Assembly: GCF_025717675.1 (NCBI RefSeq)
Contig: NZ_JAJIRT010000001.1
Coordinates: 682,001-746,000, forward strand
Direction: 5' to 3'
Source: Paucibacter sp. DJ2R-2
GTDB lineage: Bacteria > Pseudomonadota > Gammaproteobacteria > Burkholderiales > Burkholderiaceae_C
DNA length: 64,000 nucleotides
Part shown: piece after piece, positions 27,771-35,180 of the stretch
How the letters are laid out: the number at the start of each line of letters is the position of its first letter
Numbering within the stretch: the first letter of the stretch is position 1
Made by a program: the position numbers and the translations under genes
The notes under the pieces: generated by a model
Told to the model about the DNA's origin: nothing
Database searches by the model: none
What the model saw: only the letters and a program-made list of their open reading frames with translations

Positions 27771-27804
27771 GTTCATCAAATGAACCAATGTTCTAATTAA
27801 GAAC
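27771..27804. promoter_or_regulatory. Tandem palindromic operator upstream of the 3-oxoadipyl-CoA thiolase gene
   Basis: Two 15-base palindromes of the form GTTC-N7-GAAC lie in tandem at 27771-27785 and 27790-27804, separated by four bases (centres 19 bases apart). They sit in the 312-base gap between the divergent HD-GYP gene and the thiolase gene. Tandem arms starting GTTC resemble binding sites of PcaR/PobR-type IclR regulators, and such a regulator is encoded at 29716. The palindromes are seen directly; the assignment is inference. Nothing coding is seen elsewhere in 27602-27913. Confidence 0.7.
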
Positions 27805-27913
27805 CAAATCCCAATCGACCCACACACTGCCTGACTGATATCGGCGCTCCGCGGCTCAGCTGCAGCTGGGCGAGATGCAAGGGTAGTTTTACCTTTTCGC
27901 TGGAGCCAGAGCC

Positions 27914-29116
27914 ATGAACCACGCCTACATCTGCGACGCAATCCGCACACCTTTCGGCCGCTACGGTGGCGCACTCGCCTCGCTGCGCGCCGACGATCTG
28001 GGCGCGATTCCGCTGCGCGCCTTGATGTCGCGACACCCCAAGCTGGACTGGGAGGCCATTGACGATGTGTTCTATGGCTGCGCAAACCAAGCCGGCGAGG
28101 ACAACCGCAATGTCGCGCGCATGTCGGCCCTGCTGGCCGGCTTGCCGGTCGGCGTTGCTGGCATGACGCTGAACCGCCTCTGCGGTTCGGGCCTCGACGC
28201 GGTCGGCTCGGCGGCGCGCGCCATCCGAGCCGGTGAAGCCGAGCTGATGTTGGCCGGTGGAGTTGAGAGCATGAGTCGGGCGCCTTTTGTCATGCCCAAG
28301 GCCGAAAGCGCCTTTGCCCGCAGCAATGCCATTTATGACACCACCATCGGTTGGCGTTTCATCAACCCATTGATGAAGGCGCAGTACGGCGTGGACTCCA
28401 TGCCGGAAACAGCAGAAAACGTGGCCAGCGACTTCGGCATCTCACGCGCCGACCAAGACCGTATGGCCCTGGCCAGCCAAGAGAAAGCCGTGGCAGCGCA
28501 GCGAGCCGGCTTTTTCGCCAACGAGATCGTCGCTGTGAGCCTGGCGCAGAAAAAGGGCGAGCCCATCATCGTGGACCAGGACGAGCATCCGCGCGCCACC
28601 AGCCTCGAGGCCCTGGCGCGACTCAAGCCCATCGTCCGGCCCGATGGCACGATCACGGCCGGCAACGCCTCGGGCGTCAATGATGGTGCCTGCGCTCTGC
28701 TGCTGGCCAGCGAAGGCGCCGCCGCGCGCCATGGCCTGACCCCGCGGGCCCGCGTGCTGGGCATGGCCACCGCCGGCGTGCCGCCTCGCATCATGGGCAT
28801 AGGCCCGGCGCCGGCCACGCTCAAAGTACTGGCTCAGACCGGCCTGAGCTTCGCGCAGATGGACGTGATCGAACTCAATGAAGCATTCGCGGCCCAGGGC
28901 CTGGCCGTGCTGCGCCAGCTGGGGCTGGCCGATGATGACGCTCGCGTCAACCCAAACGGTGGGGCCATTGCACTGGGTCACCCGCTCGGCGCCAGCGGCG
29001 CACGCCTGCTGACCACAGCGGTCAACCAACTGGAGCGCAGTGGCGGTCGCTACGCTTTGTGCACCATGTGCATCGGGGTGGGTCAGGGCATCGCGGTGGT
29101 GATCGAGCGGGTCTAA
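27914..29116 (+). CDS. pcaF: 3-oxoadipyl-CoA thiolase
   Basis: A 400-residue thiolase that cleaves 3-oxoadipyl-CoA to succinyl-CoA and acetyl-CoA, the last step of the beta-ketoadipate and phenylacetate pathways. Catalytic Cys is in N-R-L-C-G-S-G (near residue 91), and the C-terminal G-H-P-L-G-A-S-G and [10 protein letters not shown] motifs are intact. The start [16 protein letters not shown] and the segment D-T-T-I-G-W-R-F are typical of PcaF/PaaJ rather than general acetyl-CoA acetyltransferases. It has its own operator-like region and is the only recognisable pca gene here. Confidence 0.9.
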   Translation: MNHAYICDAIRTPFGRYGGALASLRADDLGAIPLRALMSRHPKLDWEAIDDVFYGCANQAGEDNRNVARMSALLAGLPVGVAGMTLNRLCGSGLDAVGSAARAIRAGEAELMLAGGVESMSRAPFVMPKAESAFARSNAIYDTTIGWRFINPLMKAQYGVDSMPETAENVASDFGISRADQDRMALASQEKAVAAQRAGFFANEIVAVSLAQKKGEPIIVDQDEHPRATSLEALARLKPIVRPDGTITAGNASGVNDGACALLLASEGAAARHGLTPRARVLGMATAGVPPRIMGIGPAPATLKVLAQTGLSFAQMDVIELNEAFAAQGLAVLRQLGLADDDARVNPNGGAIALGHPLGASGARLLTTAVNQLERSGGRYALCTMCIGVGQGIAVVIERV

Positions 29117-29715
29117 GCCCGGCGGCACAAAGCCAAGAAAGGGAAAGATTTTCGATTGAAAATCGCGTCAATCGAAATTTTTCCCGCTCAAACAAAAGCC
29201 AACACCCCAAGCAATTGCACCCAAGAACGCCAGATTGGAACTTTCGGGGCAGCCTCACAAGACCTCCGCATGTCTTTTGGCATGGACTGATGTGCATGGG
29301 ATACTGAATTCAATTCACCGAGCGGACATCACGCGAGGAACTTGCTCTGAGGGGGGCAAGACCGGGGCCAAACACCCGAAGTGATGTGCGCTGAGGCCAT
29401 AGATTTCAGCTTTCGTCTTTCTCTTCTTTCACTCTCGCCGGACTTCCAAGCGCCGATTTCGCCGCACTCATCGACTTGTTTTTGTCCGTCAGCGCAAATG
29501 CGAAGCATTCGCTGATAGAAAATGCGCGCTGCAGCAGGCCATGGCTGCACCGCGTGTGTGTCTGCCCTGATCGGGCGGCCTTGCAAGACGGTGAGCGCGC
29601 CAGCTCGACGCCAGTGCCTGAACCGGGACGCGGTGCCCGGCGGCAGTGAAATTTTTGATTGTTCTTGAATCCTGAAACGCGCTCTGAGCCTTGAGGGCGC
29701 CCAACACACATCATC
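29117..29715. other. 599-base intergenic region with inverted repeats
   Basis: No convincing coding frame is seen; codon pattern and GC drop in parts. It holds an inverted repeat GATTTTC/GAAAATC around GATT at 29147-29164, echoed by AATCGAAA shortly after, and a hairpin AATGC-GAA-GCATT at 29497-29509 within outer arms TCAGCG/CGCTGA (29489-29515). The second lies about 200 bases ahead of the IclR gene and could be part of its promoter control. The first may end the thiolase transcript, though it lacks a T-run directly after it. Confidence 0.5.
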
Positions 29716-30597
29716 ATGTCTGCTGCCCGCGCATTTGAAGACCTGTCCGCCCTGGCGCTCACAACGCCTGCCGAACCCGCCCTCGACAAGGGTGGCCTGA
29801 ACTCCAGCTCCCAGAAGCCAGAAGCTGCCGCAGCGAACGAAGGTCCGCTCAAGCGCGATCTCGTGGCCGGCTTGGAAAAAGGCCTGGCCGTGATCGAAGC
29901 CTTCGATCAGGAGCGCCCCCGCCTGACCATCAGCGAAGTCGCCGGCCGCACCGGTCTGACCCGAGCCGCTGCACGCCGTTACCTGCTGACCCTGACCCAT
30001 CTGGGCTTTGTCACCCAGGACCGCAAGATGTTCGCCCTTTCGCCCAAGGTGCTGCGCCTGGGGCAAAGCTATATGCACTCGGCCCGGCTGCCTCGCATCG
30101 TCGAGCCTGAGCTGCACAAGCTGGCCTATGCGCTCAAGGAAGCCAGCTCGGCCGGCGTGCTGGATGGCGGCGACGTCATCTGCATCGCCGCCACGAGCGC
30201 AGGCCGCGTGGTCTCCCCCACGCTGCAGCCGGGCGCCCGCGTGCCGGCCTACTGTGCCGCCAACGGTCGCGTCATGCTGGCCGCCCTGCCGCAGGCCGAA
30301 GTGGACGACTGGATCGCCCGCCAGCAGCTGACCCCGCTGACGCCGCACACCATCACCCACCCGGAACGCCTGCGCATCGAGATCGCCCGCGCCCGCGCCC
30401 TTGGTTACGCCTGCATCGACCAGGAGCTGGAGCTGGGCCTGCGCACCGTGGCCGTGCCGCTGCGCAACTACCGCGGCGACGTGGTGGCGGCCATGAACAT
30501 CAGCGTCCACGCCTCACGCATGAGCATGGACCAGATGGTCGAGCATTGCTTGCCGCCGCTGCTGCAGGCGCAAGCCCATCTGCGCATGCTGCTCTGA
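29716..30597 (+). CDS. IclR family regulator, PcaR/PobR-like
   Basis: The 293-residue product has a disordered 50-residue N-terminal extension, a winged helix domain (about residues 55-115, with L-T-I-S-E-V-A-G-R-T-G-L-T-R-A-A-A-R-R-Y) and a C-terminal IclR effector domain. The A-A-A-R-R-Y-L-L-T-L recognition helix and L-x-Y-V/F-x-x-x-x-R-K-M-F wing are those of the PcaR/PobR/PcaU group, which control beta-ketoadipate and 4-hydroxybenzoate genes and often activate them in response to 3-oxoadipate. The thiolase gene upstream and the PaaH-like gene downstream fit that role. It ends at a bidirectional terminator. Confidence 0.88.
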   Translation: MSAARAFEDLSALALTTPAEPALDKGGLNSSSQKPEAAAANEGPLKRDLVAGLEKGLAVIEAFDQERPRLTISEVAGRTGLTRAAARRYLLTLTHLGFVTQDRKMFALSPKVLRLGQSYMHSARLPRIVEPELHKLAYALKEASSAGVLDGGDVICIAATSAGRVVSPTLQPGARVPAYCAANGRVMLAALPQAEVDDWIARQQLTPLTPHTITHPERLRIEIARARALGYACIDQELELGLRTVAVPLRNYRGDVVAAMNISVHASRMSMDQMVEHCLPPLLQAQAHLRMLL

Positions 30598-30616
30598 AGC
30601 TCGCACTGCGCCCATG

Positions 30617-30659
30617 AAAAAAGCCACCCCGCCGAACCGGCGCGGTGGCTTTGTTTTTT
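30617..30659. terminator. Bidirectional terminator between the IclR and PaaH-like genes
   Basis: Stem GCCACC/GGTGGC (30623-30628 and 30644-30649) with an inner CGCC/GGCG stem, flanked by six A residues on the left and a T-rich run on the right, between convergent genes. Confidence 0.88.
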
Positions 30660-30679
30660 GCCGCTGAGGCGGCCGCTGA

Positions 30680-32209
30680 TCAGGCCCAGCGGCGCTGCTG
30701 CAGCAAGGGGCTGACGCGGTAGCGCTCGCTGCGGTAGGCGGCAAACAAAGCATCCAACAGCTCGACCACGCGCGCCGCGCCCAGCAGCGCCAGCCACTCG
30801 AAAGGCCCGGCCGGGTAGTTGACACCCAGCTTCATCGCCAGATCGGCGCCTTGCTCGTCGCAGACGCCCTGCCAGACGGCATCGCTGCCCTCGTTGACCA
30901 GCATGGCCACGGTGCGTGCCACAGCCAGGCCCGGCACATCGCGCAACTCCAGTAGCTCCCAGCCCAGCGCATGCCAGAGCTGACGCACCGCCTCGCGTGC
31001 CGCCGCCGAACAACGCGGGCCAAAAGCGACGGCCAGGCCGTCGATACGATCGGGCGCCACCGGCCAGTCCATCACGGCCAGCTCGCCATAGCGGCGCTCA
31101 TGCGCGAGCTGAGCGGCCGTGCGGCCATCGCTGAGGTGCAGATGCATCTCGCCCAAGACCAGACCCGCCCAGTCGGCCGATTCGCCGCGGCTGAAGCTCA
31201 GGCCCCGATGACTGAACCAAGCCGCCAACGCCTCGACCAGCGGACCACGCCCCACCAGGCTGAGCGGCGGCAGAGCAGAACTGGCCGGCTCAAGCGGTAA
31301 GGGCGGCGCCGGCGGGCCGGCGTAGAAGCCCTTGCCGACCTTGCGGCCCAGGCGGCCGCCGTCGACCAAGGCCTTTTGCACCAGCGAAGGCTGGTAACGC
31401 TTGTCGCCGAAATTGGCCTCGAACACCGACTGGGTGACCAAATAATTGGTGTCGTGCCCGATCAGATCCATCAGCTCGCAAGGCCCCATGCGGAAGCCTG
31501 CACTGCGCAAGGCGCGGTCGATCAACTCGGGCGTTCCAGCCTGCTCTTGCAACAAGGCCAGGGTCTCGGCGTAGTAAGGCCGGGCGATGCGATTGACAAT
31601 GAAGCCCGGCGTGCTCTTGGCGTGCACCGGCGTCTTGCCCCAGCTGCGCGCCAGCTGAGCGATCACCCCGGCCACGCCGGCATCCGTCTCAGCGCCCCAG
31701 ACCACCTCGACCAGCTTCATCAAGGGCACCGGGTTGAAGAAGTGCATGCCGACCAGGCGCTGCGGATGCTTCATGCCATTGGCCAGCGCCGTGACGCTGA
31801 TGGACGAGGTGTTGGTGGCAATGATGGCGCCCTCGCCGAGCAAGCCGTCCAGCTCCTGCAGCAAGGCCTGCTTGGGCTCCAGCTTCTCGACGATGACCTC
31901 GATCACCAGAGTGGCCTGCGCCAGCTCGCTGGCGAGGCGGGCTGGCTGGATGCGAGCCATGATCTCGGCCCGCTCGGCCGCTTCCATGCGGCCCTTGTTG
32001 ACCAGGCCGTCCAAGCCCTTGCCGATTTGGGCCAAGGCCGCAGCAGCTGCGCCTTCACGGACATCGAGCAAACGCACCGGATGGCCGGCCTGGGCCGCCA
32101 CCTGGGCAATGCCTGCGCCCATCACACCCGCGCCAACCACGCCGACCAGGGCATCGGCAGCCGGCAGCCGGGCGATCTGCCAAGCGCTGGAATTCAGCGA
32201 ATCCGTCAT
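30680..32209 (-). CDS. paaH: 3-hydroxyacyl-CoA dehydrogenase, PaaH-like
   Basis: A 509-residue NAD-dependent dehydrogenase. The N-terminal motif V-G-A-G-V-M-G-A-G-I-A-Q, the H-F-F-N-P-V-P-L-M-K-L-V-E-V segment and S-T-P-G-F-I-V-N-R are all present, followed by a second C-terminal dehydrogenase-like domain, which gives the length typical of PaaH (3-hydroxyadipyl-CoA dehydrogenase, about 500 aa) rather than the 280-aa short forms. The product 3-oxoadipyl-CoA is the substrate of the thiolase encoded 1.5 kb away. The ATG at 32209 shares one base with the stop of the upstream hydratase gene; a GTG lies one codon earlier. Confidence 0.88.
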   Translation of the reverse strand: MTDSLNSSAWQIARLPAADALVGVVGAGVMGAGIAQVAAQAGHPVRLLDVREGAAAAALAQIGKGLDGLVNKGRMEAAERAEIMARIQPARLASELAQATLVIEVIVEKLEPKQALLQELDGLLGEGAIIATNTSSISVTALANGMKHPQRLVGMHFFNPVPLMKLVEVVWGAETDAGVAGVIAQLARSWGKTPVHAKSTPGFIVNRIARPYYAETLALLQEQAGTPELIDRALRSAGFRMGPCELMDLIGHDTNYLVTQSVFEANFGDKRYQPSLVQKALVDGGRLGRKVGKGFYAGPPAPPLPLEPASSALPPLSLVGRGPLVEALAAWFSHRGLSFSRGESADWAGLVLGEMHLHLSDGRTAAQLAHERRYGELAVMDWPVAPDRIDGLAVAFGPRCSAAAREAVRQLWHALGWELLELRDVPGLAVARTVAMLVNEGSDAVWQGVCDEQGADLAMKLGVNYPAGPFEWLALLGAARVVELLDALFAAYRSERYRVSPLLQQRRWA

Positions 32210-33021
32210 CACACGCCCTCCTTGGCGGAATCATCGAGCGCCGGCACCCAGGCCGCCGGTCGTTTGGCGAGAAAGGCCGAAAACCCTTCGCGCGCCTCGT
32301 CGCCCAGGCGCACACGAGCGATGGTCTGCGCGGTCAGCTCGCGCACCTCGGCCGTCACCGGGCCCACCTCCAGCTGGGCAAACAGCTGCTTGATCTCGCC
32401 TTGCGCACCGGGCCCGTTTTGCAGCAACTCGTGGATCCAGCGCGCCAGCGCCGCGTCGAGCTGATAAGCATCGACCACCTCGTGCACGAGACCCAGACTC
32501 AAGGCCTCGGCGGCACCGATGCGACTGGCCGTCAGGGCCAGTCGCTTGGCCTGGCGCGGGCCGACGGCATTGATCACATAGGGGCCGATGACGGCCGGCA
32601 GGATGCCGAAGCGGGCCTCGCTGACCGCGAATTTGGCCTCGCTGCTGGCCACGGCGATGTCACAGGCCGCAGCCAGGCCGACACCACCGCCCAGGGCCAG
32701 ACCCTGGATGCGTGCGAGCACCGGTTTGGGGCAATGGGCGATGCGCTGCAACATATCGGCAAACTTGCGGGCATCGGCCAGATTCCAGTCCTGGCTGGCC
32801 TCGGACGCTCGCTTCATCCACTGAATGTCGGCGCCGGCGCTGAAGGCCTTGCCGGCACCGGCCAGCACGATCATGCGCACATGAGGGTCGGCCACCAGAC
32901 GCTCAAAGGCCTGGGCCAATTCGGCAATCATCAGCTCGTTGAAGGCGTTGAACACCTCGGGGCGGTTCATGGTCAGACGCGCAACGCCGCGCGCATCGAC
33001 CTCGATATGCAATGTCTCCAC
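32209..33021 (-). CDS. Enoyl-CoA hydratase/isomerase family protein
   Basis: A 270-residue crotonase-fold enzyme. The oxyanion-hole segments A-F-S-A-G-A-D-I-Q-W-M and A-L-G-G-G-V-G-L are visible, and a catalytic Glu follows in the A-R-F-G-I-L-P region. The S-A-G-A-D-x-x-W-M-K-R and V-I-G-P-Y-V segments recall methylglutaconyl-CoA hydratases (LiuC), but coupling with the PaaH-like gene suggests 2,3-dehydroadipyl-CoA as a possible substrate. I start at a GTG at 33021 because AAGGAG lies nine bases upstream and the standard crotonase N-terminus begins here; longer frames add unrelated sequence. Confidence 0.86.
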   Translation of the reverse strand: METLHIEVDARGVARLTMNRPEVFNAFNELMIAELAQAFERLVADPHVRMIVLAGAGKAFSAGADIQWMKRASEASQDWNLADARKFADMLQRIAHCPKPVLARIQGLALGGGVGLAAACDIAVASSEAKFAVSEARFGILPAVIGPYVINAVGPRQAKRLALTASRIGAAEALSLGLVHEVVDAYQLDAALARWIHELLQNGPGAQGEIKQLFAQLEVGPVTAEVRELTAQTIARVRLGDEAREGFSAFLAKRPAAWVPALDDSAKEGV

Positions 33022-33099
33022 GGAAGAATGCTCCTTGTTGTGCGACAAGTATCGCAGCGCAGTGGCACCGGGCTGGAGGCTTGGCGGCACAATCGCCGC

Positions 33100-33228
33100 A
33101 TGTTCGCGCCCTTCATCCAGCCCCGGCAATTGCAGGGCGAAGCGTTGCAGATCGAAGCCATCGCGCGGGAGCAGCCTGAGGCCGACTCTGAGCACACCCA
33201 AGCGCTGTTTCAGCGCTGCCTGGCATGA
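33100..33228 (+). CDS. Possible small protein of 42 residues
   Basis: A short frame, ATG at 33100 to TGA at 33228, overlaps the start of the next gene by four bases (ATGA), as in translationally coupled pairs. The product is acidic and Gln/Glu-rich with no membrane helix. A GGAGG lies 17 bases upstream of the ATG, which is far. I recognise no family. It may be real or just the leader of the binding-protein gene. Confidence 0.35.
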   Translation: MFAPFIQPRQLQGEALQIEAIAREQPEADSEHTQALFQRCLA

Positions 33229-34121
33229 GCCTGCCACGCCGCTCCTTGCTGAGCCTGCTGGGCGGCGCCCTGCTCAGCCCACTCAGCCAAGCGCAGGACG
33301 AGACGGTTCTGGTGGTGCGCCACGCATTGAGCCAAGGGCAGAACGCCAAGGTCTTGAGCTACGAGCAAACGGTTCTGCAGCTGCTGCTGGACAAAACCGT
33401 GGCCAGCCACGGACCCTACCGCCTGGAGGCGAGCGAGGTGGTGTCGCAGAACCGCGCGTTTTTGCAGATCCAGAGTGGCGAGATCGACTTGATCAGCGCC
33501 ATGAGCTCGTCGACCCGCGAACGGCAAAGCTTGCCGGTGCGCGTCTGCCTCTACCGCGGGCTGATGGGCGTGCGCCTACCGATTGCCTTGCGCAGCCGCA
33601 TGGCCGAGCTGGACGCGGTGAGCAGCAACGCCCAGGCGCAGGCCTTGCGCATGGGTCAGGTGGCCGATTGGCCGGACACCCAGATCCTGGCCGCGGCCGG
33701 CTGGCGCCTGGAGCGACTGCCCAAGCTCGCCACTTTCCCGGAGATGCTGCGCCGCCAGCGCGTGGACCTGTTCGCCCTGGGCGCCACCGAGGTCTACCCA
33801 ATCATTGACGCCCTGCCTGATTTGGGGGTGCTGGAACGCTGGCTGATTGCCTACCCGGCCGCCTTCTATTTCTTCGTCAGTCCGCAGAAACCGATCTTGG
33901 CCGAGCGGCTTCGCAAAGGCTGGGAGCTGGTACTGGCCGATGGCAGCTTTCTGGCCCTGTTCGAACGCACGGTGGGCGCGCAACTCACGCGGGCCCGCCT
34001 GGCCGAGCGGCTTTGGTTGCGCGTGCCCAACCCCGATCTGCCGCCCGAAACCCCGCTGCAGGACAGCCGCCTCTGGCACCCTCTGGTGCGCAGCCGCCTG
34101 CATCAAGCGGACGGGCACTGA
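33225..34121 (+). CDS. Periplasmic substrate-binding-like protein
   Basis: A 298-residue protein with a short twin-basic N-terminus and hydrophobic stretch (residues 4-22, S-Q-A cleavage) and a body with features of type 2 periplasmic binding proteins related to solute receptors. Segments such as R-A-F-L-Q-I-Q-S-G-E-I-D-L-I and R-R-Q-R-V-D-L-F-A-L-G-A-T-E match the pattern where substrate-binding folds carry Asp/Glu in the hinge. No permease or ATPase gene is adjacent, so it may be a stand-alone sensor or orphan receptor. Substrate unknown. Confidence 0.7.
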   Translation: MSLPRRSLLSLLGGALLSPLSQAQDETVLVVRHALSQGQNAKVLSYEQTVLQLLLDKTVASHGPYRLEASEVVSQNRAFLQIQSGEIDLISAMSSSTRERQSLPVRVCLYRGLMGVRLPIALRSRMAELDAVSSNAQAQALRMGQVADWPDTQILAAAGWRLERLPKLATFPEMLRRQRVDLFALGATEVYPIIDALPDLGVLERWLIAYPAAFYFFVSPQKPILAERLRKGWELVLADGSFLALFERTVGAQLTRARLAERLWLRVPNPDLPPETPLQDSRLWHPLVRSRLHQADGH

Positions 34122-34174
34122 TCCGAGCCCCGTCTTCATCCCTGACCTTTCCCTTGCCCACGAAGGAAGCCCGC

Positions 34175-34465
34175 ATGATTCTTGAAGTCGCCGACATCCG
34201 CATACAGCCCGGCCAGCAGGCCGATTTCGAAGCTGCCATTCAGCACGGCATCGCCAGCGTCATCAGCCAGGCCCGAGGCTTCATCAGTGCCCAGGTCCAA
34301 CACGGCATCGAGTCGCCCGAACGCTATCTGCTGCAGATCCAATGGGCCACGTTGGAAGACCACACCGTGCATTTCCGAGGCAGCCCGCTGTTCCCCGCCT
34401 GGCGTGCCATCGTCGGGCCCTTCTTCGCGGAGCCGCCCAAGGTCGAGCACTTCGGCGCCATCTGA
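34175..34465 (+). CDS. ABM-domain (antibiotic biosynthesis monooxygenase family) protein
   Basis: A 96-aa protein matching the small dimeric alpha+beta ABM fold: M-I-L-E-V-A-D-I-R-I start, central A-R-G-F-I-S-A-Q-V-Q strand and the L-E-D-H-T-V-H-F-R-G-S stretch common in this family. Such proteins act as quinol or heme monooxygenases or have unknown substrates. A GAAGGAAG ribosome binding site precedes the ATG at 34175; longer frames upstream overlap the preceding gene. It is 53 bases after the binding-protein gene and ends at a terminator. Confidence 0.85.
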   Translation: MILEVADIRIQPGQQADFEAAIQHGIASVISQARGFISAQVQHGIESPERYLLQIQWATLEDHTVHFRGSPLFPAWRAIVGPFFAEPPKVEHFGAI

Positions 34466-34522
34466 GGCTCCCCAGCCACAGCGGGGAATATTCACGGCGG
34501 CTCGCAGCAGATGCCATGAATC

Positions 34523-34562
34523 AAAAAAGCCGCTGACCCCGAACAGGGGCAGCGGCTTTTTC
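34523..34562. terminator. Bidirectional terminator between the ABM and HU genes
   Basis: Stem GCCGCTG/CAGCGGC with an inner CCCC/GGGG pair (34529-34556), A-run on the left and T-run on the right, between convergent genes. Confidence 0.9.
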
Positions 34563-34619
34563 TTTCTTTCATCGCTCGCCACGAGCGCCAGTCGGCGCTC
34601 ATCGCTCAGACGGCAAGAA

Positions 34620-34994
34620 TTACTTCTTGGCCTTCTTGGCAGCCGGCTTGGCAGCGGGCTTGGCGGCAGCAGCCTTGGCCGGAGCCGCAGCGGTCTTGGC
34701 AGCCTTGCGAGCCGCAGCCTTGGGGTCCACGGCGGCCTTGAAGCCAGCGCCCGGAGTGAACTTGGGCAGCTTGGCAGCGGCGATCTTGATCTTGTCGCCG
34801 GTGCTGGGGTTCACGCCGGTGCGGGCTGCGCGGGCGTGTTGCTTGAAGGAACCGAAGCCGGGGATAGACACAGCGCCACCCTTCTTGACGGTGGTGACCA
34901 CAGCGTCCAGCAGGGTTTCCAGGATGCGGCCGGCTTCGGCCTTGGTCAGTTCGTGCTTGCTGGCCAGGTGTTCGATCAGTTCGGTTTTGTTCAT
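34620..34994 (-). CDS. HU-family DNA-binding protein with Lys/Ala-rich tail
   Basis: Nucleoid protein of 124 residues. The first 90 form a standard HU/IHF fold: M-N-K-T-E-L-I start, G-F-G-S-F-K near residues 45-50 and the DNA-binding beta-arm region R-T-G-V-N-P. After about residue 90 it continues as a histone H1-like tail of Lys, Ala and Pro repeats (A-A-K, P-A-K) for about 35 residues. Such tailed HU proteins occur in Burkholderiales and actinobacteria. It should bind DNA non-specifically with extra charge from the tail. It is a single gene, divergent from the GGDEF-EAL gene. Confidence 0.95.
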   Translation of the reverse strand: MNKTELIEHLASKHELTKAEAGRILETLLDAVVTTVKKGGAVSIPGFGSFKQHARAARTGVNPSTGDKIKIAAAKLPKFTPGAGFKAAVDPKAAARKAAKTAAAPAKAAAAKPAAKPAAKKAKK

Positions 34995-35180
34995 TCCAGA
35001 ATCTCGTCTCAGGTAGTTGCCCGACCATCTCGGGCGGGCCTATTTTCTACGAATCCGCGACAAGCCCGATGATTGCTTGCAAAAAGCTGGCTCTGCAGGT
35101 TCAATCAATGCAGTCATCGCAGTCCGGCGCCGCTCCGCTCTGGCAGTCGCGCCGTCCACTTTGAGCGTTTGAAGGCGGCC

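Noticed and set aside
34620-34740. Short near-repeats as a possible tandem repeat array
   Set aside because: They encode the Lys/Ala tail of the HU protein and keep the reading frame.
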